Positions 16,126 to 25,910 of a stretch of 34,537 bases of DNA are shown here, piece by piece (the stretch's first letter is position 1; each line of letters begins with the position of its first letter). The stretch is from Pseudomonas sp. ML96 (GTDB lineage: Bacteria > Pseudomonadota > Gammaproteobacteria > Pseudomonadales > Pseudomonadaceae). A program made the position numbers and the translations under genes. The notes beneath the pieces are model-generated. The model saw only the letters and a list, made by a program, of their open reading frames with translations. It was not told the DNA's origin and did not search any database. The stretch is from assembly GCF_000761545.1 (NCBI RefSeq), contig NZ_JPMY01000015.1:1-34537 (forward strand), written 5' to 3'.

Positions 16126-16146
16126 CAAAATTCCGTAATAAGCAAT

Positions 16147-16187
16147 GGGCATAGTCGCTGGCCTTATTATTCCAACGACTGGTGCCC
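16147..16187. promoter_or_regulatory. Imperfect dyad over the autotransporter start region
   Basis: GGGCA-AGTCG-TGG (16147-16161) mirrors CCA-CGACT-TGCCC (16172-16187), giving 13 pairs with two small bulges around a loop of about 10 nt. A possible -10 box TATTAT (16165-16170) sits in the loop. The right arm ends 3 bases before the ATG at 16191. It could be an operator across the promoter or an RNA hairpin hiding the start codon. Confidence 0.5.
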
Positions 16188-16190
16188 AGC

Positions 16191-19100
16191 ATGAACCCGC
16201 TCTTGCGTCCCCTCCCCCTGGTCCTGGCCCTGCAGGCCGTCATCGCCGGCCAGGTCAGCGCCGCCGGTTTCACTGTCGGCACCGGCACCACCATCACCAG
16301 CAGCCAGAGCCTGACCGGCGCCGGTATCGTCCAGCAGGGCGGCACCCTGAGCACCAGCGGCAGCACCGTGGCGGTCAACGTCGGCACGGGCACCTCGACC
16401 CTGACCAACGCCGGCACCATCAAGCAGACCGGCAGCGGCCGCACCATCGACGCCAACAGCGGCACCCCAGTGCTGACCATCCGCAACGAGGAAGGCGCGC
16501 TGATCGATGCGGTCGGCAACGTCGCCATCCGCCTCAACCGCCCCGCCGGCCAGTACATCATCGACAACCAGGGCACCATCTCGCAGAGCGGCGTGAGCAT
16601 CGGTGGTGAACGCGCGATCAAGGCCGATGCCGACTACACCAGCACCGGCAACCAGATCATCAACGGCGCCGCCGACAACCGTGACGCCAGCATCAGCTCC
16701 ACCGGCAATGACGCCCTGCGCCTGGGCAGCAACTTCACCCTGACCAACTACGGGCGCATCGTCTCCACCGGCGCGGTGAACACCAGCTGCCCGGACTACA
16801 TCAGTGGCCAGTGCGCCAACGACTACTCCGCCGCCGACGGCGTGGCCATCGAGAACGCCCGCGGCAACGTGGCCATCCTCAACCACGGCAGCATCGAGGG
16901 CCCGCGCCACGGCGTGGACGGCGGCGACCCGCTGGCGGCCGACGCCGATGCCGACCTGTTCGGCCTGGAGCGCCTGGTCATCACCTCGGCCGACGGCAAC
17001 GGCGTGACCTTCGCCAAGGTGGTCGACGGCGTCACCACCAGCGGCGTGCAGATCGCCAACCCGGTGGTGATCAACTACACCGATGGCACCATCATTGGCA
17101 ACAACGGCTCCGGCGTCGGCCTCGACGGCCACGGCGTGGTGTTCAACTACGGCCTGATCAGCGGCCGCTATGCCGGCGCCGGCAACGTCTATGACCACGA
17201 GAACCTCGGCGTCACCACCAGCAACGGCGATGGCGACGGCGTCGACATCGACGGCATGGCCTACATCGAGAACCACGGTCGCATCGAGGGCCTCGGCGCC
17301 GGCGGCCTGGACTCCGGCGGCAACCCTAACGGCGCGGATGGCATCGCCGCCGGCGGCGGCACCATCATCAACGCCGCCGGCGCGACCATCTTCGGCCAGG
17401 CCAAGGGCATCCTCATCGACGACGGTGCCAGCGGCACGGCCTCGGCCACCGGCCGTGGCACCGACACTGCCCACGGCGGCGTGGCGCGCATCGACAACGC
17501 CGGCAGCATCATCGGCGCCGACGAGACCGCCATCGGCCTGGTCGGCGACTACGACGACGTGCTGATCAACCGCAGCGGCGGGGTGATCCGCGGCGGCGCC
17601 GACTCCACCCGCGTCGACCAGCTCGCCAGCACCACCGCCGGCGCCGCCGTGCAGATGGGCGCAGGCGACGACCAGGTACTCAACGCCGGCCTGATCGAGG
17701 GCCAGAACGGCCTGGCCCTGGACCTCGGCGATGGCGACGACCGCCTGATCCTGCAGGCCGGCAGCCGCTTCGTCGGCAGCGTCACCGGCGGCGCCGGCAC
17801 TGACCGCGTACTGCTCGACGATGCCGCCGGCGGCAGCTTCGGCAACAGCAGCGGCTTCGAACTGCTGCAGGTGCTGCAGGGCAGCTGGAGCCTGGACAGC
17901 GACGACTTCAGCAATGGCGCCGAGGTGCTCGGCGGCAGCCTGCGCAACCTCGGCCGCATCGCCGGCGACGTGCAGGTTTCCAGCGGTGCCGGCTTCGGCG
18001 GCGGCCAGGTCGGCGGCGACCTGACACTGGCCAGCGGCTCCCGACTGATCCTCGACGTGGCCGCCGATGGCAGCCACAACCCCACCGCAGTCAGCGGCAG
18101 CGCCAGCATCAGTGGCGCGAGCCTGCAGATCGTCGCAGGCAATGGCGACTATCCGCGACTGAGCCAGTACAGCGTGCTGCAGGCCGACGGCGGCATCAGC
18201 GGCCAGTTCGCCAGCGTCACCAGCAACCTGGCCTTCCTCACCCCCGAGCTGAGCTACGGCAGCGACAACATCGAGCTGGAACTGCGCCGCAACGACCTGG
18301 CCTACGCCGACCTGGCCAGCAGCGGCAACGGTCGCAACGTGGCCAACGTGATCCAGGCCAGCGGCAGCGGTGAGCTCTACCAGGCCCTGCTCGGCAGCGA
18401 TGCGGACAGCGCCCGCCGCGGCCTGGAGCAACTGGCCGCGAGCAGCAACGCCAGCATGGCCAGCGCCACCCTGGCCGGCGGCGCGCAGATTGGCAGCAGC
18501 ATGCTCTCGGCCATGCAGCAGATGGGCGGCAGCGGCAACCTGCAGGCCTCCCTGCTGCGCGAAGACGGCCCGCAGCTGGCCGCCAGCGGCGTGCCGCGCG
18601 ACGCCCGTGGGCTGAACGATCCGAACGCCGCCGGCCGCCTGTGGCTGCAGGGCCTCGGCAGCCACGGCAAGCTGGACGCCGACAGCGGCGACATCCGCCA
18701 GGACAGCGCCGGCGCCGTGCTCGGTGCCGACTGGTCACTGGGTAGCGCCTGGCGCCTGGGCGTACTCGGCGGCTACGGCCGTACCGACGTGGATGCCGAC
18801 AACGCCAATAACGATATCGACAGCCTGCACCTGGGTGTCTATGCCCAGCACCAGAGCGGGCCGCTGGCCCTGCGCCTGGGCGCCTCCTACAGCTGGCACG
18901 ACAACAGCGGCGAGCGTGACGTCGATTTCAGCGGCTTCAGCGATCAGCTGCGCGCCGACTACGACGCCGACAGCCAGCAGGCCTTCGCCGAGCTGGGCTA
19001 CCAGCTGGCCGAGGGTCGCCTGCTCGCCGAGCCCTTCGCCGCCATCGGCTACCAGCGCTACAGCCATGAGAGCTACGACGAGAAAGGTGGCGCCGCCGCC

Positions 19101-19445
19101 CTGCACGTCGAGCAGCAGGACCAGGACAACGTCAGCAGTACCCTCGGCGTGCGCGTCGCCCACCTCGGCAGCCTGGACAACGGCATGAGCCTGACCCCGC
19201 GCGCCAGCCTGGGCTGGCGCCACACCTTCGGCGACCTGGAAAGCAGCGCGCGGCAATCCTTCCTCACCGGTGGCGACGCCTTCAGCGTCGAGGGCGCGGC
19301 ACTGGATCGCAACAGCCTGCTGGTCGAGGCCGGCGTCGACCTCGGCCTGAGCGCCGAGCAGAGCCTGGGCCTGGGCTACAGCGGCGAGCTGGGCAGCGAT
19401 GCGCAGAACCATGCGCTGCTGCTGCAGTGGCAGGCGCGCTTCTGA
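16191..19445 (+). CDS. Autotransporter (type Va secretion) with beta-helix passenger
   Basis: This 1084-residue protein has a signal peptide (MNPLLRPLPLVLALQAVIAGQVSA, about 1-25), a passenger (about 26-790) and a C-terminal beta-barrel (about 815-1084) that ends in phenylalanine, the outer-membrane insertion signal. The passenger is made of rungs of about 20-30 residues with the pattern N-x-G-x-I-x-G, for example LNHGSIEGP, FNYGLISG, ENHGRIEGL and LNAGLIEGQ, typical of a right-handed beta-helix. No protease or lipase triad is evident, so adhesion or a surface role is more likely, but this is inference. An unusual pair of cysteines, C200 and C208, lies within a passenger loop. I chose the ATG at 16191, which gives a normal signal peptide; a GTG at 16182 would add only three residues. 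No Shine-Dalgarno sequence is visible. It converges with glutaminase. Confidence 0.93.
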   Translation: MNPLLRPLPLVLALQAVIAGQVSAAGFTVGTGTTITSSQSLTGAGIVQQGGTLSTSGSTVAVNVGTGTSTLTNAGTIKQTGSGRTIDANSGTPVLTIRNEEGALIDAVGNVAIRLNRPAGQYIIDNQGTISQSGVSIGGERAIKADADYTSTGNQIINGAADNRDASISSTGNDALRLGSNFTLTNYGRIVSTGAVNTSCPDYISGQCANDYSAADGVAIENARGNVAILNHGSIEGPRHGVDGGDPLAADADADLFGLERLVITSADGNGVTFAKVVDGVTTSGVQIANPVVINYTDGTIIGNNGSGVGLDGHGVVFNYGLISGRYAGAGNVYDHENLGVTTSNGDGDGVDIDGMAYIENHGRIEGLGAGGLDSGGNPNGADGIAAGGGTIINAAGATIFGQAKGILIDDGASGTASATGRGTDTAHGGVARIDNAGSIIGADETAIGLVGDYDDVLINRSGGVIRGGADSTRVDQLASTTAGAAVQMGAGDDQVLNAGLIEGQNGLALDLGDGDDRLILQAGSRFVGSVTGGAGTDRVLLDDAAGGSFGNSSGFELLQVLQGSWSLDSDDFSNGAEVLGGSLRNLGRIAGDVQVSSGAGFGGGQVGGDLTLASGSRLILDVAADGSHNPTAVSGSASISGASLQIVAGNGDYPRLSQYSVLQADGGISGQFASVTSNLAFLTPELSYGSDNIELELRRNDLAYADLASSGNGRNVANVIQASGSGELYQALLGSDADSARRGLEQLAASSNASMASATLAGGAQIGSSMLSAMQQMGGSGNLQASLLREDGPQLAASGVPRDARGLNDPNAAGRLWLQGLGSHGKLDADSGDIRQDSAGAVLGADWSLGSAWRLGVLGGYGRTDVDADNANNDIDSLHLGVYAQHQSGPLALRLGASYSWHDNSGERDVDFSGFSDQLRADYDADSQQAFAELGYQLAEGRLLAEPFAAIGYQRYSHESYDEKGGAAALHVEQQDQDNVSSTLGVRVAHLGSLDNGMSLTPRASLGWRHTFGDLESSARQSFLTGGDAFSVEGAALDRNSLLVEAGVDLGLSAEQSLGLGYSGELGSDAQNHALLLQWQARF

Positions 19446-19458
19446 CGGCCACTACCCG

Positions 19459-19475
19459 CCGGGCCGCCGGCCCGG
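19459..19475. terminator. Bidirectional hairpin between the autotransporter gene and glsA
   Basis: CCGGGCC at 19459-19465 pairs with GGCCCGG at 19469-19475 (7 bp, loop of 3). It lies in the 32-bp gap between two convergent stop codons. No T tract follows. Confidence 0.55.
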
Positions 19476-19477
19476 TA

Positions 19478-20398
19478 TCAGCCCAACGGGGCGAAGACTG
19501 ACCAGCCGATACGCTCGCTGAGCGACTCCAGGGCCGCCATGCCGGCCAGCGAGTTGCCGGCGGCGTTCAGCTCCGGCGACCACACGCAGATGCTGAAGCG
19601 CCCCGGCACCACTGCGACGATGCCGCCACCGACCCCGCTCTTGCCCGGCAGGCCGACGCGGTAGGCGAAGTTGCCGGCCTCGTCGTACAGGCCGCTGGTG
19701 GCCATGATCGCGTTGACCTGCTGGGTCTGCCGTGGCGAAAGGATCTGCTCGCCGCTGCGCGGGCACACGCCCTGGTTGGCCAGAAAGCCGCAGGCGCGGG
19801 CCAGGTCGACGCAACTCATGGCCAGCGCGCAGTGGTGGAAGTAGCTGCGCAGCACCGCCTCGACCTCGTTGTGGAAGTTGCCGAAGGCCTGCATCAGGTA
19901 GGCCGCGGCGGCGTTGCGCGCGCGGTGCTGGTATTCCGACTCGGCGACCTTGGCATCGGCCACCAGTAGCGGGTTGCCGGCCAGGCGCCGGACCAGGTCG
20001 CGCATGGACAGCGCCGGGGCGGCGAAGCGCGACTGGTTGATGTCGCAGATCACCAGCGCGCCGGCATTGATGAACGGGTTGCGCGGCCGGCCGCGTTCGA
20101 ACTCCAACTGCACCAGCGAGTTGAACGGCTGGCCGGACGGCTCGTGGCCGAGGCGCTGCCAGATGTCCTCGCCGGAATGCTGGATCGCCTGCACCAGGCT
20201 GAACACCTTGGAGATGCTCTGGATCGAGAACGGCTCGGCGGCGTCGCCGGCGGTGTACAGGCTGCCATCCACGCCCAGCACCGCTATACCTAGACGGTCG
20301 GCCGGCACCTCGGCCAGCGCCGGGATGTAGTCAGCCAGCTTGCCGCGGCCCAGCAGCGGGCGGACCTGATCCAGTATCTCGTTCAACAGCGCCTGCAT
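19478..20398 (-). CDS. glsA: Glutaminase
   Basis: This 306-residue serine-dependent enzyme hydrolyses glutamine to glutamate and ammonia. It has the beta-lactamase-like glutaminase fold with the catalytic S-x-x-K motif at S61-K64 ([10 protein letters not shown]), [23 protein letters not shown] and the C-terminal [18 protein letters not shown]. Length is standard for bacterial GlsA. The ATG at 20398 has AGAGGTGG upstream on the minus strand and begins the conserved region; a longer in-frame start exists but adds non-conserved residues. The gene is divergent from the acetylpolyamine amidohydrolase gene. It belongs with asparaginase and aspartase in this window as an ammonia-releasing enzyme. 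Confidence 0.95.
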   Translation of the reverse strand: MQALLNEILDQVRPLLGRGKLADYIPALAEVPADRLGIAVLGVDGSLYTAGDAAEPFSIQSISKVFSLVQAIQHSGEDIWQRLGHEPSGQPFNSLVQLEFERGRPRNPFINAGALVICDINQSRFAAPALSMRDLVRRLAGNPLLVADAKVAESEYQHRARNAAAAYLMQAFGNFHNEVEAVLRSYFHHCALAMSCVDLARACGFLANQGVCPRSGEQILSPRQTQQVNAIMATSGLYDEAGNFAYRVGLPGKSGVGGGIVAVVPGRFSICVWSPELNAAGNSLAGMAALESLSERIGWSVFAPLG

Positions 20399-20602
20399 GT
20401 TCCACCTCTTGCCTGTGCGGGTGCCGAAATAGACGCCTGATCGCGCCGGGCAATCACAGCTCCGGCTGGCCGGTTCTAGCTCTTGTGGCGGGATGCATCG
20501 GGCATTTTGGCCGCAATTATCCCTTTGTTGGCCGCCGTTATCGTTCACCCGACTCACCGGGCCGGCCAACAATTCGCCCAGCCCTTAGAGGAGAACAACA
20601 AG

Positions 20603-21631
<1,029 letters not shown>

Positions 21632-21657
21632 CGCGCCCTGCACAGGAGAACAACAAG

Positions 21658-22746
21658 ATGAAGAAACTGCTCGCCGCCGCACTCTGCGGCCTGACCCTGG
21701 CCGGCACCGCCCAGGCCGCCGACCGCGAACTCAAGGTCTACAACTGGTTCGACTACATCACCCCGGAGACCCTGACCAAGTTCAAGCAGGACAGCGGCAT
21801 CAAGCTGACCTACGACATCTTCGACACCAACGAGGCGCTGGAAGCCAAGCTGCTCACCGGCAACTCCGGCTATGACCTGGTGGTGCCGTCCAACGTGTTC
21901 CTGGCCAAGCAGGTCGAGGCCGGCGTGTTTCAGAAACTCGACCGCAGCAAGCTGCCCAACTGGCAGCACCTCGACCCGCAGCTGATGAAGCTGATCGAGG
22001 CCAACGATCCGGGCAACCAGTACGCCGTGCCCTACATGTACGGCACCGTGCTGATCGGCTTCAACCCGGACAAGGTCAAGGCCGCCCTCGGCGCCGACGC
22101 CCCGGTGGACAGCTGGGACCTGATCTTCAAGGAAGAGAACATCGCCAAGCTGCAGCAGTGCGGCGTGGCCCTGCTCGACTCGCCGTCGGAAATCCTGCCG
22201 CTGGCCCTGCACTACCTGGGCCTGCCGCCGAACAGCAAGGAGCCGGCCGACTATGCCAAGGCCGAGCAGCTGCTGAGCAAGATCCGCCCGCACGTGCGCT
22301 ACTTCCACAGCTCCAAGTACATGAGCGACATCGCCAACGGCGAGATCTGCGTGGCCGTGGGCTACTCGGGCAGCTTCTCGCAGGCCGCCAACAACGCCAA
22401 GCAGGCGAAGAACGGCGTGACCGTGGACATGCGCCTGCCCAAGGAAGGCGCGCCGATCTGGTTCGACATGATGGCGATTCCGAAGGACGCGAAGAACATC
22501 GACGAAGCCCACGCCTTCATCAACTACCTGCTGCAGCCGCAGGTGATCGCGCCGATCTCCGACTTCGTCGGCTACCCCAACCCGAACAAGGACGCCACCG
22601 CGCTGGTCGCCGAGTCGATCCGCAACAACCCCAACCTGTACCCGACCGCCGAGGCCATGCAGAAGCTCTACACCCTCGAGCCGCTGCCACGCGCCGCCGA
22701 GCGTGCGCGTACCCGCGCCTGGAGCAAGATCAAGACCGGCAACTGA
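21658..22746 (+). CDS. Polyamine ABC transporter substrate-binding protein (PotF/SpuD-like)
   Basis: This 362-residue periplasmic protein has a signal peptide [20 protein letters not shown] (residues 1-20) and then the typical PotF-type start [43 protein letters not shown]. Further signatures are [61 protein letters not shown] and the C-terminal [11 protein letters not shown]. It would capture putrescine, spermidine or acetylated polyamines. No permease or ATPase gene follows, so it must use components encoded elsewhere, or act as a sensor. It is 26 bp after aphA and shares with it the sequence GGAGAACAACAAGATG at the start. A strong terminator follows. Confidence 0.94.
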   Translation: MKKLLAAALCGLTLAGTAQAADRELKVYNWFDYITPETLTKFKQDSGIKLTYDIFDTNEALEAKLLTGNSGYDLVVPSNVFLAKQVEAGVFQKLDRSKLPNWQHLDPQLMKLIEANDPGNQYAVPYMYGTVLIGFNPDKVKAALGADAPVDSWDLIFKEENIAKLQQCGVALLDSPSEILPLALHYLGLPPNSKEPADYAKAEQLLSKIRPHVRYFHSSKYMSDIANGEICVAVGYSGSFSQAANNAKQAKNGVTVDMRLPKEGAPIWFDMMAIPKDAKNIDEAHAFINYLLQPQVIAPISDFVGYPNPNKDATALVAESIRNNPNLYPTAEAMQKLYTLEPLPRAAERARTRAWSKIKTGN

Positions 22747-22765
22747 GCCGTTCGCGCAACACCCG

Positions 22766-22792
22766 AGACCGGCCACTGGCCGGTCTTTTTTT
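22766..22792 (+). terminator. Rho-independent terminator of the aphA operon
   Basis: AGACCGGCC at 22766-22774 pairs with GGCCGGTCT at 22778-22786 (9 bp, loop of 3), followed by seven T residues to 22792. Confidence 0.93.
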
Positions 22793-22905
22793 GCCCAGCG
22801 CAGCGGCAACTGACGAAGCGCTTGGACAAGCCGGCAGGCGACTGCTTAGTTCACTGGTCAGGACCACAGGCGCAACGCACGCCGACACCTGCCAGGAGCA
22901 CACCG

Positions 22906-23241
22906 ATGAACAAACTGCCGATCGCCGCCGCCTTGCTCGTCATGGGCAGCGCCCATGCCGCCAGCCTGCCGAAATTCGAGGTCACCTGCCCCACCGATCT
23001 GGCCGTGCGCGCCGACGCCGGCGGCCCGGTGTTCATCAACGACAAGAAGGCCATCCTCAGCAAGTTCAGCGAGCAGTACTACGAGGCCAAGGCCGAGGGC
23101 GTGACCATCTCCATCAGCCTGGATGGCAAAGCCACGCCCACGGTGTCCTACACCGGCAAGCAGGGCGCCAACGGCATTTGCGAGAAGCAGGAAGAAAACA
23201 CCGAGCCGGCCCCGGCGGACGAGGCGGAGCCGCAGGGCTAG
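22906..23241 (+). CDS. Small secreted protein, 111 aa, function unknown
   Basis: This protein has a signal peptide MNKLPIAAALLVMGSAHAA (about 1-19). The mature domain of about 75 residues contains two cysteines, C28 (EVTCPTD) and C92 (NGICEKQ), that could form one disulfide. The C-terminal tail (about 93-111) is rich in glutamate, proline and alanine and probably disordered. CAGGAG lies before the ATG at 22906. I do not recognise the family beyond a Pseudomonas-type conserved hypothetical protein. The pattern alternates beta strands (VTISISLDGKATPTVSYTG), which suggests a small beta-sheet domain. It is convergent with the CBS protein gene, with only 3 bp between stop codons. Confidence 0.8.
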   Translation: MNKLPIAAALLVMGSAHAASLPKFEVTCPTDLAVRADAGGPVFINDKKAILSKFSEQYYEAKAEGVTISISLDGKATPTVSYTGKQGANGICEKQEENTEPAPADEAEPQG

Positions 23242-23244
23242 CCC

Positions 23245-23679
23245 TCACTCGCCGCGGATGTACTGTTCCAGGTGCTGGATCAGGCCATCCTGTTCGGCCA
23301 GCGTTTCCTTGATCAGATCGCCGATGGACAGCAGGCCGAGCAGGCGCTCGCCCTCCACCACCGGCAGGTGGCGCAGATGGCCGTCGGTCATCAGGCTCAT
23401 GCACTCGCGGATGCTCTGCCGCGGCTGCACCGTCACCACCGGCACGCTCATCACCTCGCGTACCGCCGTGCCGATCGACGAACGCCCCTGCAGCACGCCT
23501 TTGCGCGCGTAGTCGCGCTCGCTGACGATGCCGACCAGGCGGCCCTGCTCGGTTACCGGCAGGGCGCCGACATTGTGCTCGGCCATCAGCTGCAGCGCTT
23601 CGAGCATGCTCGCCTCGGCGGCTACGGTGTGGACGTTCTGCTGCGTCTTGCTGCCGAGCATCTGCGCTACGGTCTTCAT
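23245..23679 (-). CDS. CBS-domain-pair protein
   Basis: This 144-residue cytoplasmic protein consists of two CBS domains (about 14-65 and 77-132). The repeat units are visible: MLEALQLMAEHNVGALPVTEQGRLVGIVSERDYARKGV and IRECMSLMTDGHLRHLPVVEGERLLGLLSIGDLI. A short helical tail follows. CBS pairs bind adenine nucleotides and act as energy sensors, but the partner is unknown here. I chose the ATG at 23679 because it begins MKTVAQMLGS with a GGGG-rich ribosome site upstream on the minus strand. Longer in-frame starts would add non-conserved residues. Confidence 0.93.
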   Translation of the reverse strand: MKTVAQMLGSKTQQNVHTVAAEASMLEALQLMAEHNVGALPVTEQGRLVGIVSERDYARKGVLQGRSSIGTAVREVMSVPVVTVQPRQSIRECMSLMTDGHLRHLPVVEGERLLGLLSIGDLIKETLAEQDGLIQHLEQYIRGE

Positions 23680-23957
23680 GCGAATCCCCCTTGTCCTGTG
23701 TTCGCGTCTGTGGGGCGAAGCATCGGGCAAGGGGGCCTGCGCGGGCCAACCGGAGATTTTCATGGCGACCATTGAGAAATTCACTGGCGCCATGGCTTCT
23801 CAGAACCTGAATTGCGATCTTCTGAATTAGAGCCAGGCAAGACCTCGGCGGCCCCGCGAAAACGGCTGAGAAAGCGCAGTTTACGAGCGGTAAATGAGCA
23901 TTTCGAAGCTGTTTCTAACGCGGCATGGCCGCCAGTCAGGAGATCGCAATCAGGTTC
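23680..23957. other. Intergenic stretch between the CBS and HDOD genes
   Basis: This 278-bp stretch has no convincing gene. From about 23802 on it is filled by the dispersed-repeat-like element described separately. The left part, 23680-23797, carries the CBS gene leader and promoter area, with no clear -35/-10 pair that I can defend. Confidence 0.5.
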
Positions 23958-23958
23958 T
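23802..23958. repeat. MITE-like element with 22-23-bp terminal inverted repeats
   Basis: The left end 23802-23824 and right end 23937-23958 are inverted copies, with one single-base bulge and one mismatch. Between them lies a 15-bp hairpin (TTTAC, GAGCG, GTAAA at 23880-23894) and a stretch that resembles dispersed Pseudomonas intergenic sequence (GTAAATGAGCATTTCGAAG). The right end runs into the HDOD gene so that the element touches its stop codon. No ORF is convincing. It could be a non-autonomous mobile element or a dispersed structured repeat. The pairing is seen; the identity is inference. Confidence 0.6.
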
Positions 23959-24782
23959 CAGTCGAGCAGCTGGCTGAAGCCTTTGTCGGCCTCCAGAACC
24001 TCCGGCAGCTTGTCGAACAGCGCATCGAGGTCGATGCCCTCGCACAGTGGGCTGTCCAGCTCCTCGCGGGTCTTGGCCAGGTCGCCGTTGTGCTGGCGCA
24101 GCGCCTCGGCGATCAGCACCGCCTGCGCCACCAGACGTGGCAGCGGCATGTCCACCGGTGCCTGGTGCGGGCGGGTCTGCAGGGCGATGGCCTGCTGGAT
24201 CACTTCCGGCAGCTGCCAGCGCCGCGCCAGTTCGGCGCCGACCTCGGGGAAGCCGAAGCCCAGTTGCAGGGTCTCCAGCGCCACGCGGCCGGCCGCATCG
24301 GTCTTGCCACTGCGGTTGAGGCGCGCCGCCAGCTCGGGGGCGCCGGTCTGGATCAGCAGCTCGCCGATGTTATGCATCATGCCGCAGGTGAACGCCGTTT
24401 CCATCGCCACGCCACGGGTCTTGGCCAGCAGGCGACAGAGGCTCGCCACCTGGAAGCTCTGCAACCAGAAGCCCTTGAGGTCGAAGCCAGAATCGGTCTT
24501 GAAGGCGCCGGTCACCGCCGAAGCCAGCACCAGGGTGCGCAGGGTGTTGAAGCCCAGGCGCGAGGCGGCGTCCTCGACGCTGTGCGCCTCGCGGGCACCG
24601 CGAAAGCGCGCCGAGTTGGCCAGGCGCAGGACCTTGGCGGCGATCACCGGGTCGAGGTTGATGTTGCGCGCGACCGCATCGAGGTTGGTGTTGGGGTTAT
24701 CGAACTGCTGGATCAGGTCCTGGGCGACCTTGGGAATGCTGGGCAGGCTGTGTAGCTGGGAAAAGAGACTGTCGATATCCAT
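23958..24782 (-). CDS. HDOD-domain protein
   Basis: This 274-residue protein is one HDOD domain (about 10-205), a degenerate relative of HD-type phosphohydrolases that usually acts as a signalling or scaffold module. The start is MDIDSLFSQLHSLPSIPKVAQDLIQQFDNPNTNLDAVARNINLDPVIAAKVLRLANSA, typical of HDOD. The TCGMMHNIGELLI segment keeps the HN-IGELL pattern where true HD enzymes have HD. There is no GGDEF or EAL domain. I chose the ATG at 24782, which has GGAGAA upstream on the minus strand. The stop codon lies at the edge of the MITE-like element, so the C-terminal end may have been set by its insertion. It precedes no co-directional partner within 200 bp. Confidence 0.9.
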   Translation of the reverse strand: MDIDSLFSQLHSLPSIPKVAQDLIQQFDNPNTNLDAVARNINLDPVIAAKVLRLANSARFRGAREAHSVEDAASRLGFNTLRTLVLASAVTGAFKTDSGFDLKGFWLQSFQVASLCRLLAKTRGVAMETAFTCGMMHNIGELLIQTGAPELAARLNRSGKTDAAGRVALETLQLGFGFPEVGAELARRWQLPEVIQQAIALQTRPHQAPVDMPLPRLVAQAVLIAEALRQHNGDLAKTREELDSPLCEGIDLDALFDKLPEVLEADKGFSQLLD

Positions 24783-24872
24783 GAAGGGTGTTCTCCGGCC
24801 TGCGGAAAAAAGGAAGGTGGGACTGAAAACATTAGTCAGCCCCACTGCCTCGCACCCTGCCTTTCGTCGGCG

Positions 24873-25910
24873 TCAGGCCATCGCGCGGCGAATGTCGGCC
24901 GCCAGCTCGCGCACCCGCGCCTCTTCGGTGTCCCAGCTGCACATGAAGCGCGCGCCGCCGGCACCGATGAAGGTGTAGAAACGCCAGCCCCAGCCGCTCA
25001 GGCGCTCGAGGGCGGTTTCCGAGAGCTGCAGGAACACACCGTTGGCCTCGACCGGGAACATCAGGCTGACGCCTGGCACATCCGCCACCAGCTCGGCCAG
25101 CAGGCGCGCGCAGCGGTTGGCGTGATTGGCATAGCGCAGCCAGGCGTCGTCCTGCAGCAGGCCGACCCAGGGCGCCGACAGGAAGCGCATCTTCGAGGCC
25201 AGCTGGCCGGCCTGCTTACAGCGATAGTCGAAGTCCTCGGCCAGATCCCTGTTGAAGAACAGGATGGCCTCGCCTACCGCCATGCCGTTCTTGGTGCCGC
25301 CGAAGCACAGCACGTCGACGCCGGCCTTCCAGGTCACTTCGGCCGGGCTGCAGCCGAGCGATGCGCAGGCATTGGAGAAACGCGCGCCGTCCATATGCAG
25401 GTTGAGCTTCAGCTCCTTGCACACCTGGCTGATCGCCGCGACCTCGTCCGGACGGTAGACGGTGCCGACCTCGGTGGCCTGGGTCAGGGTCACCACGCGC
25501 GGTTTCGGGTAGTGGATGTCCTGGCGCTTGAGGGCGACCTCGCGGATCGAATCCGGGGTCAGCTTGCCCTGCTCGGTGCGCGCGGTGAGCAGCTTGGAGC
25601 CGTTGGAGAAGAACTCCGGCGCGCCGCATTCGTCGGTCTCGACGTGGGCAGTCTCCGAGCAGATCACGCTGTGGTAGCTCTGGCACAGGCTGGACAGGGC
25701 CAGGGAGTTGGCGGCGGTGCCGTTGAAGGCGAAGAACACCTCGCAATCGGTCTCGAACAGCTGGCGGAACTGGTCGGCGGCGCGCGCCGTCCAGCTGTCG
25801 TCGCCGTAGGCGCGTTCATGGCCGCGATTGGCCTCGGCCATGGCGGCCCAGGCTTCCGGGCAGATGCCGGAATAGTTGTCGCTGGCGAATTGCTGGGTAT
25901 GGTCGGTCAT
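24873..25910 (-). CDS. ltaE: Low-specificity L-threonine aldolase
   Basis: This 345-residue PLP-dependent enzyme splits threonine or allo-threonine to glycine and acetaldehyde. It has the aldolase fold-type I pattern: FASDNYSGICPEAW (8-21), YGDDSWT (35-41), FFAFNGTAANSLAL, ETAHVETDECGAPE (86-99), HMDGARFSNA (172-181) and the Schiff-base lysine K207 in FGGTKNG. Length is as in Pseudomonas LtaE. AAGGAAA lies upstream of the ATG at 25910 on the minus strand. The glycine product could be used elsewhere, and the acetaldehyde could be oxidised or reduced by enzymes such as AdhP, encoded in this window. No operon partner is evident. Confidence 0.95.
   Translation of the reverse strand: MTDHTQQFASDNYSGICPEAWAAMAEANRGHERAYGDDSWTARAADQFRQLFETDCEVFFAFNGTAANSLALSSLCQSYHSVICSETAHVETDECGAPEFFSNGSKLLTARTEQGKLTPDSIREVALKRQDIHYPKPRVVTLTQATEVGTVYRPDEVAAISQVCKELKLNLHMDGARFSNACASLGCSPAEVTWKAGVDVLCFGGTKNGMAVGEAILFFNRDLAEDFDYRCKQAGQLASKMRFLSAPWVGLLQDDAWLRYANHANRCARLLAELVADVPGVSLMFPVEANGVFLQLSETALERLSGWGWRFYTFIGAGGARFMCSWDTEEARVRELAADIRRAMA

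Noticed and set aside
13429..16152. Very long open frame on the minus strand opposite the symporter and asparaginase genes
   Set aside because: It is antisense to two clear genes, has low-complexity Gln/Ala/His/Gly composition and no recognisable domain. It is a by-product of high GC content.
16167..18665. Long minus-strand open frame opposite the autotransporter gene
   Set aside because: It is antisense to a confident autotransporter gene and rich in Ala, Val, Gly and Asp, as expected from a reversed GC-rich frame.
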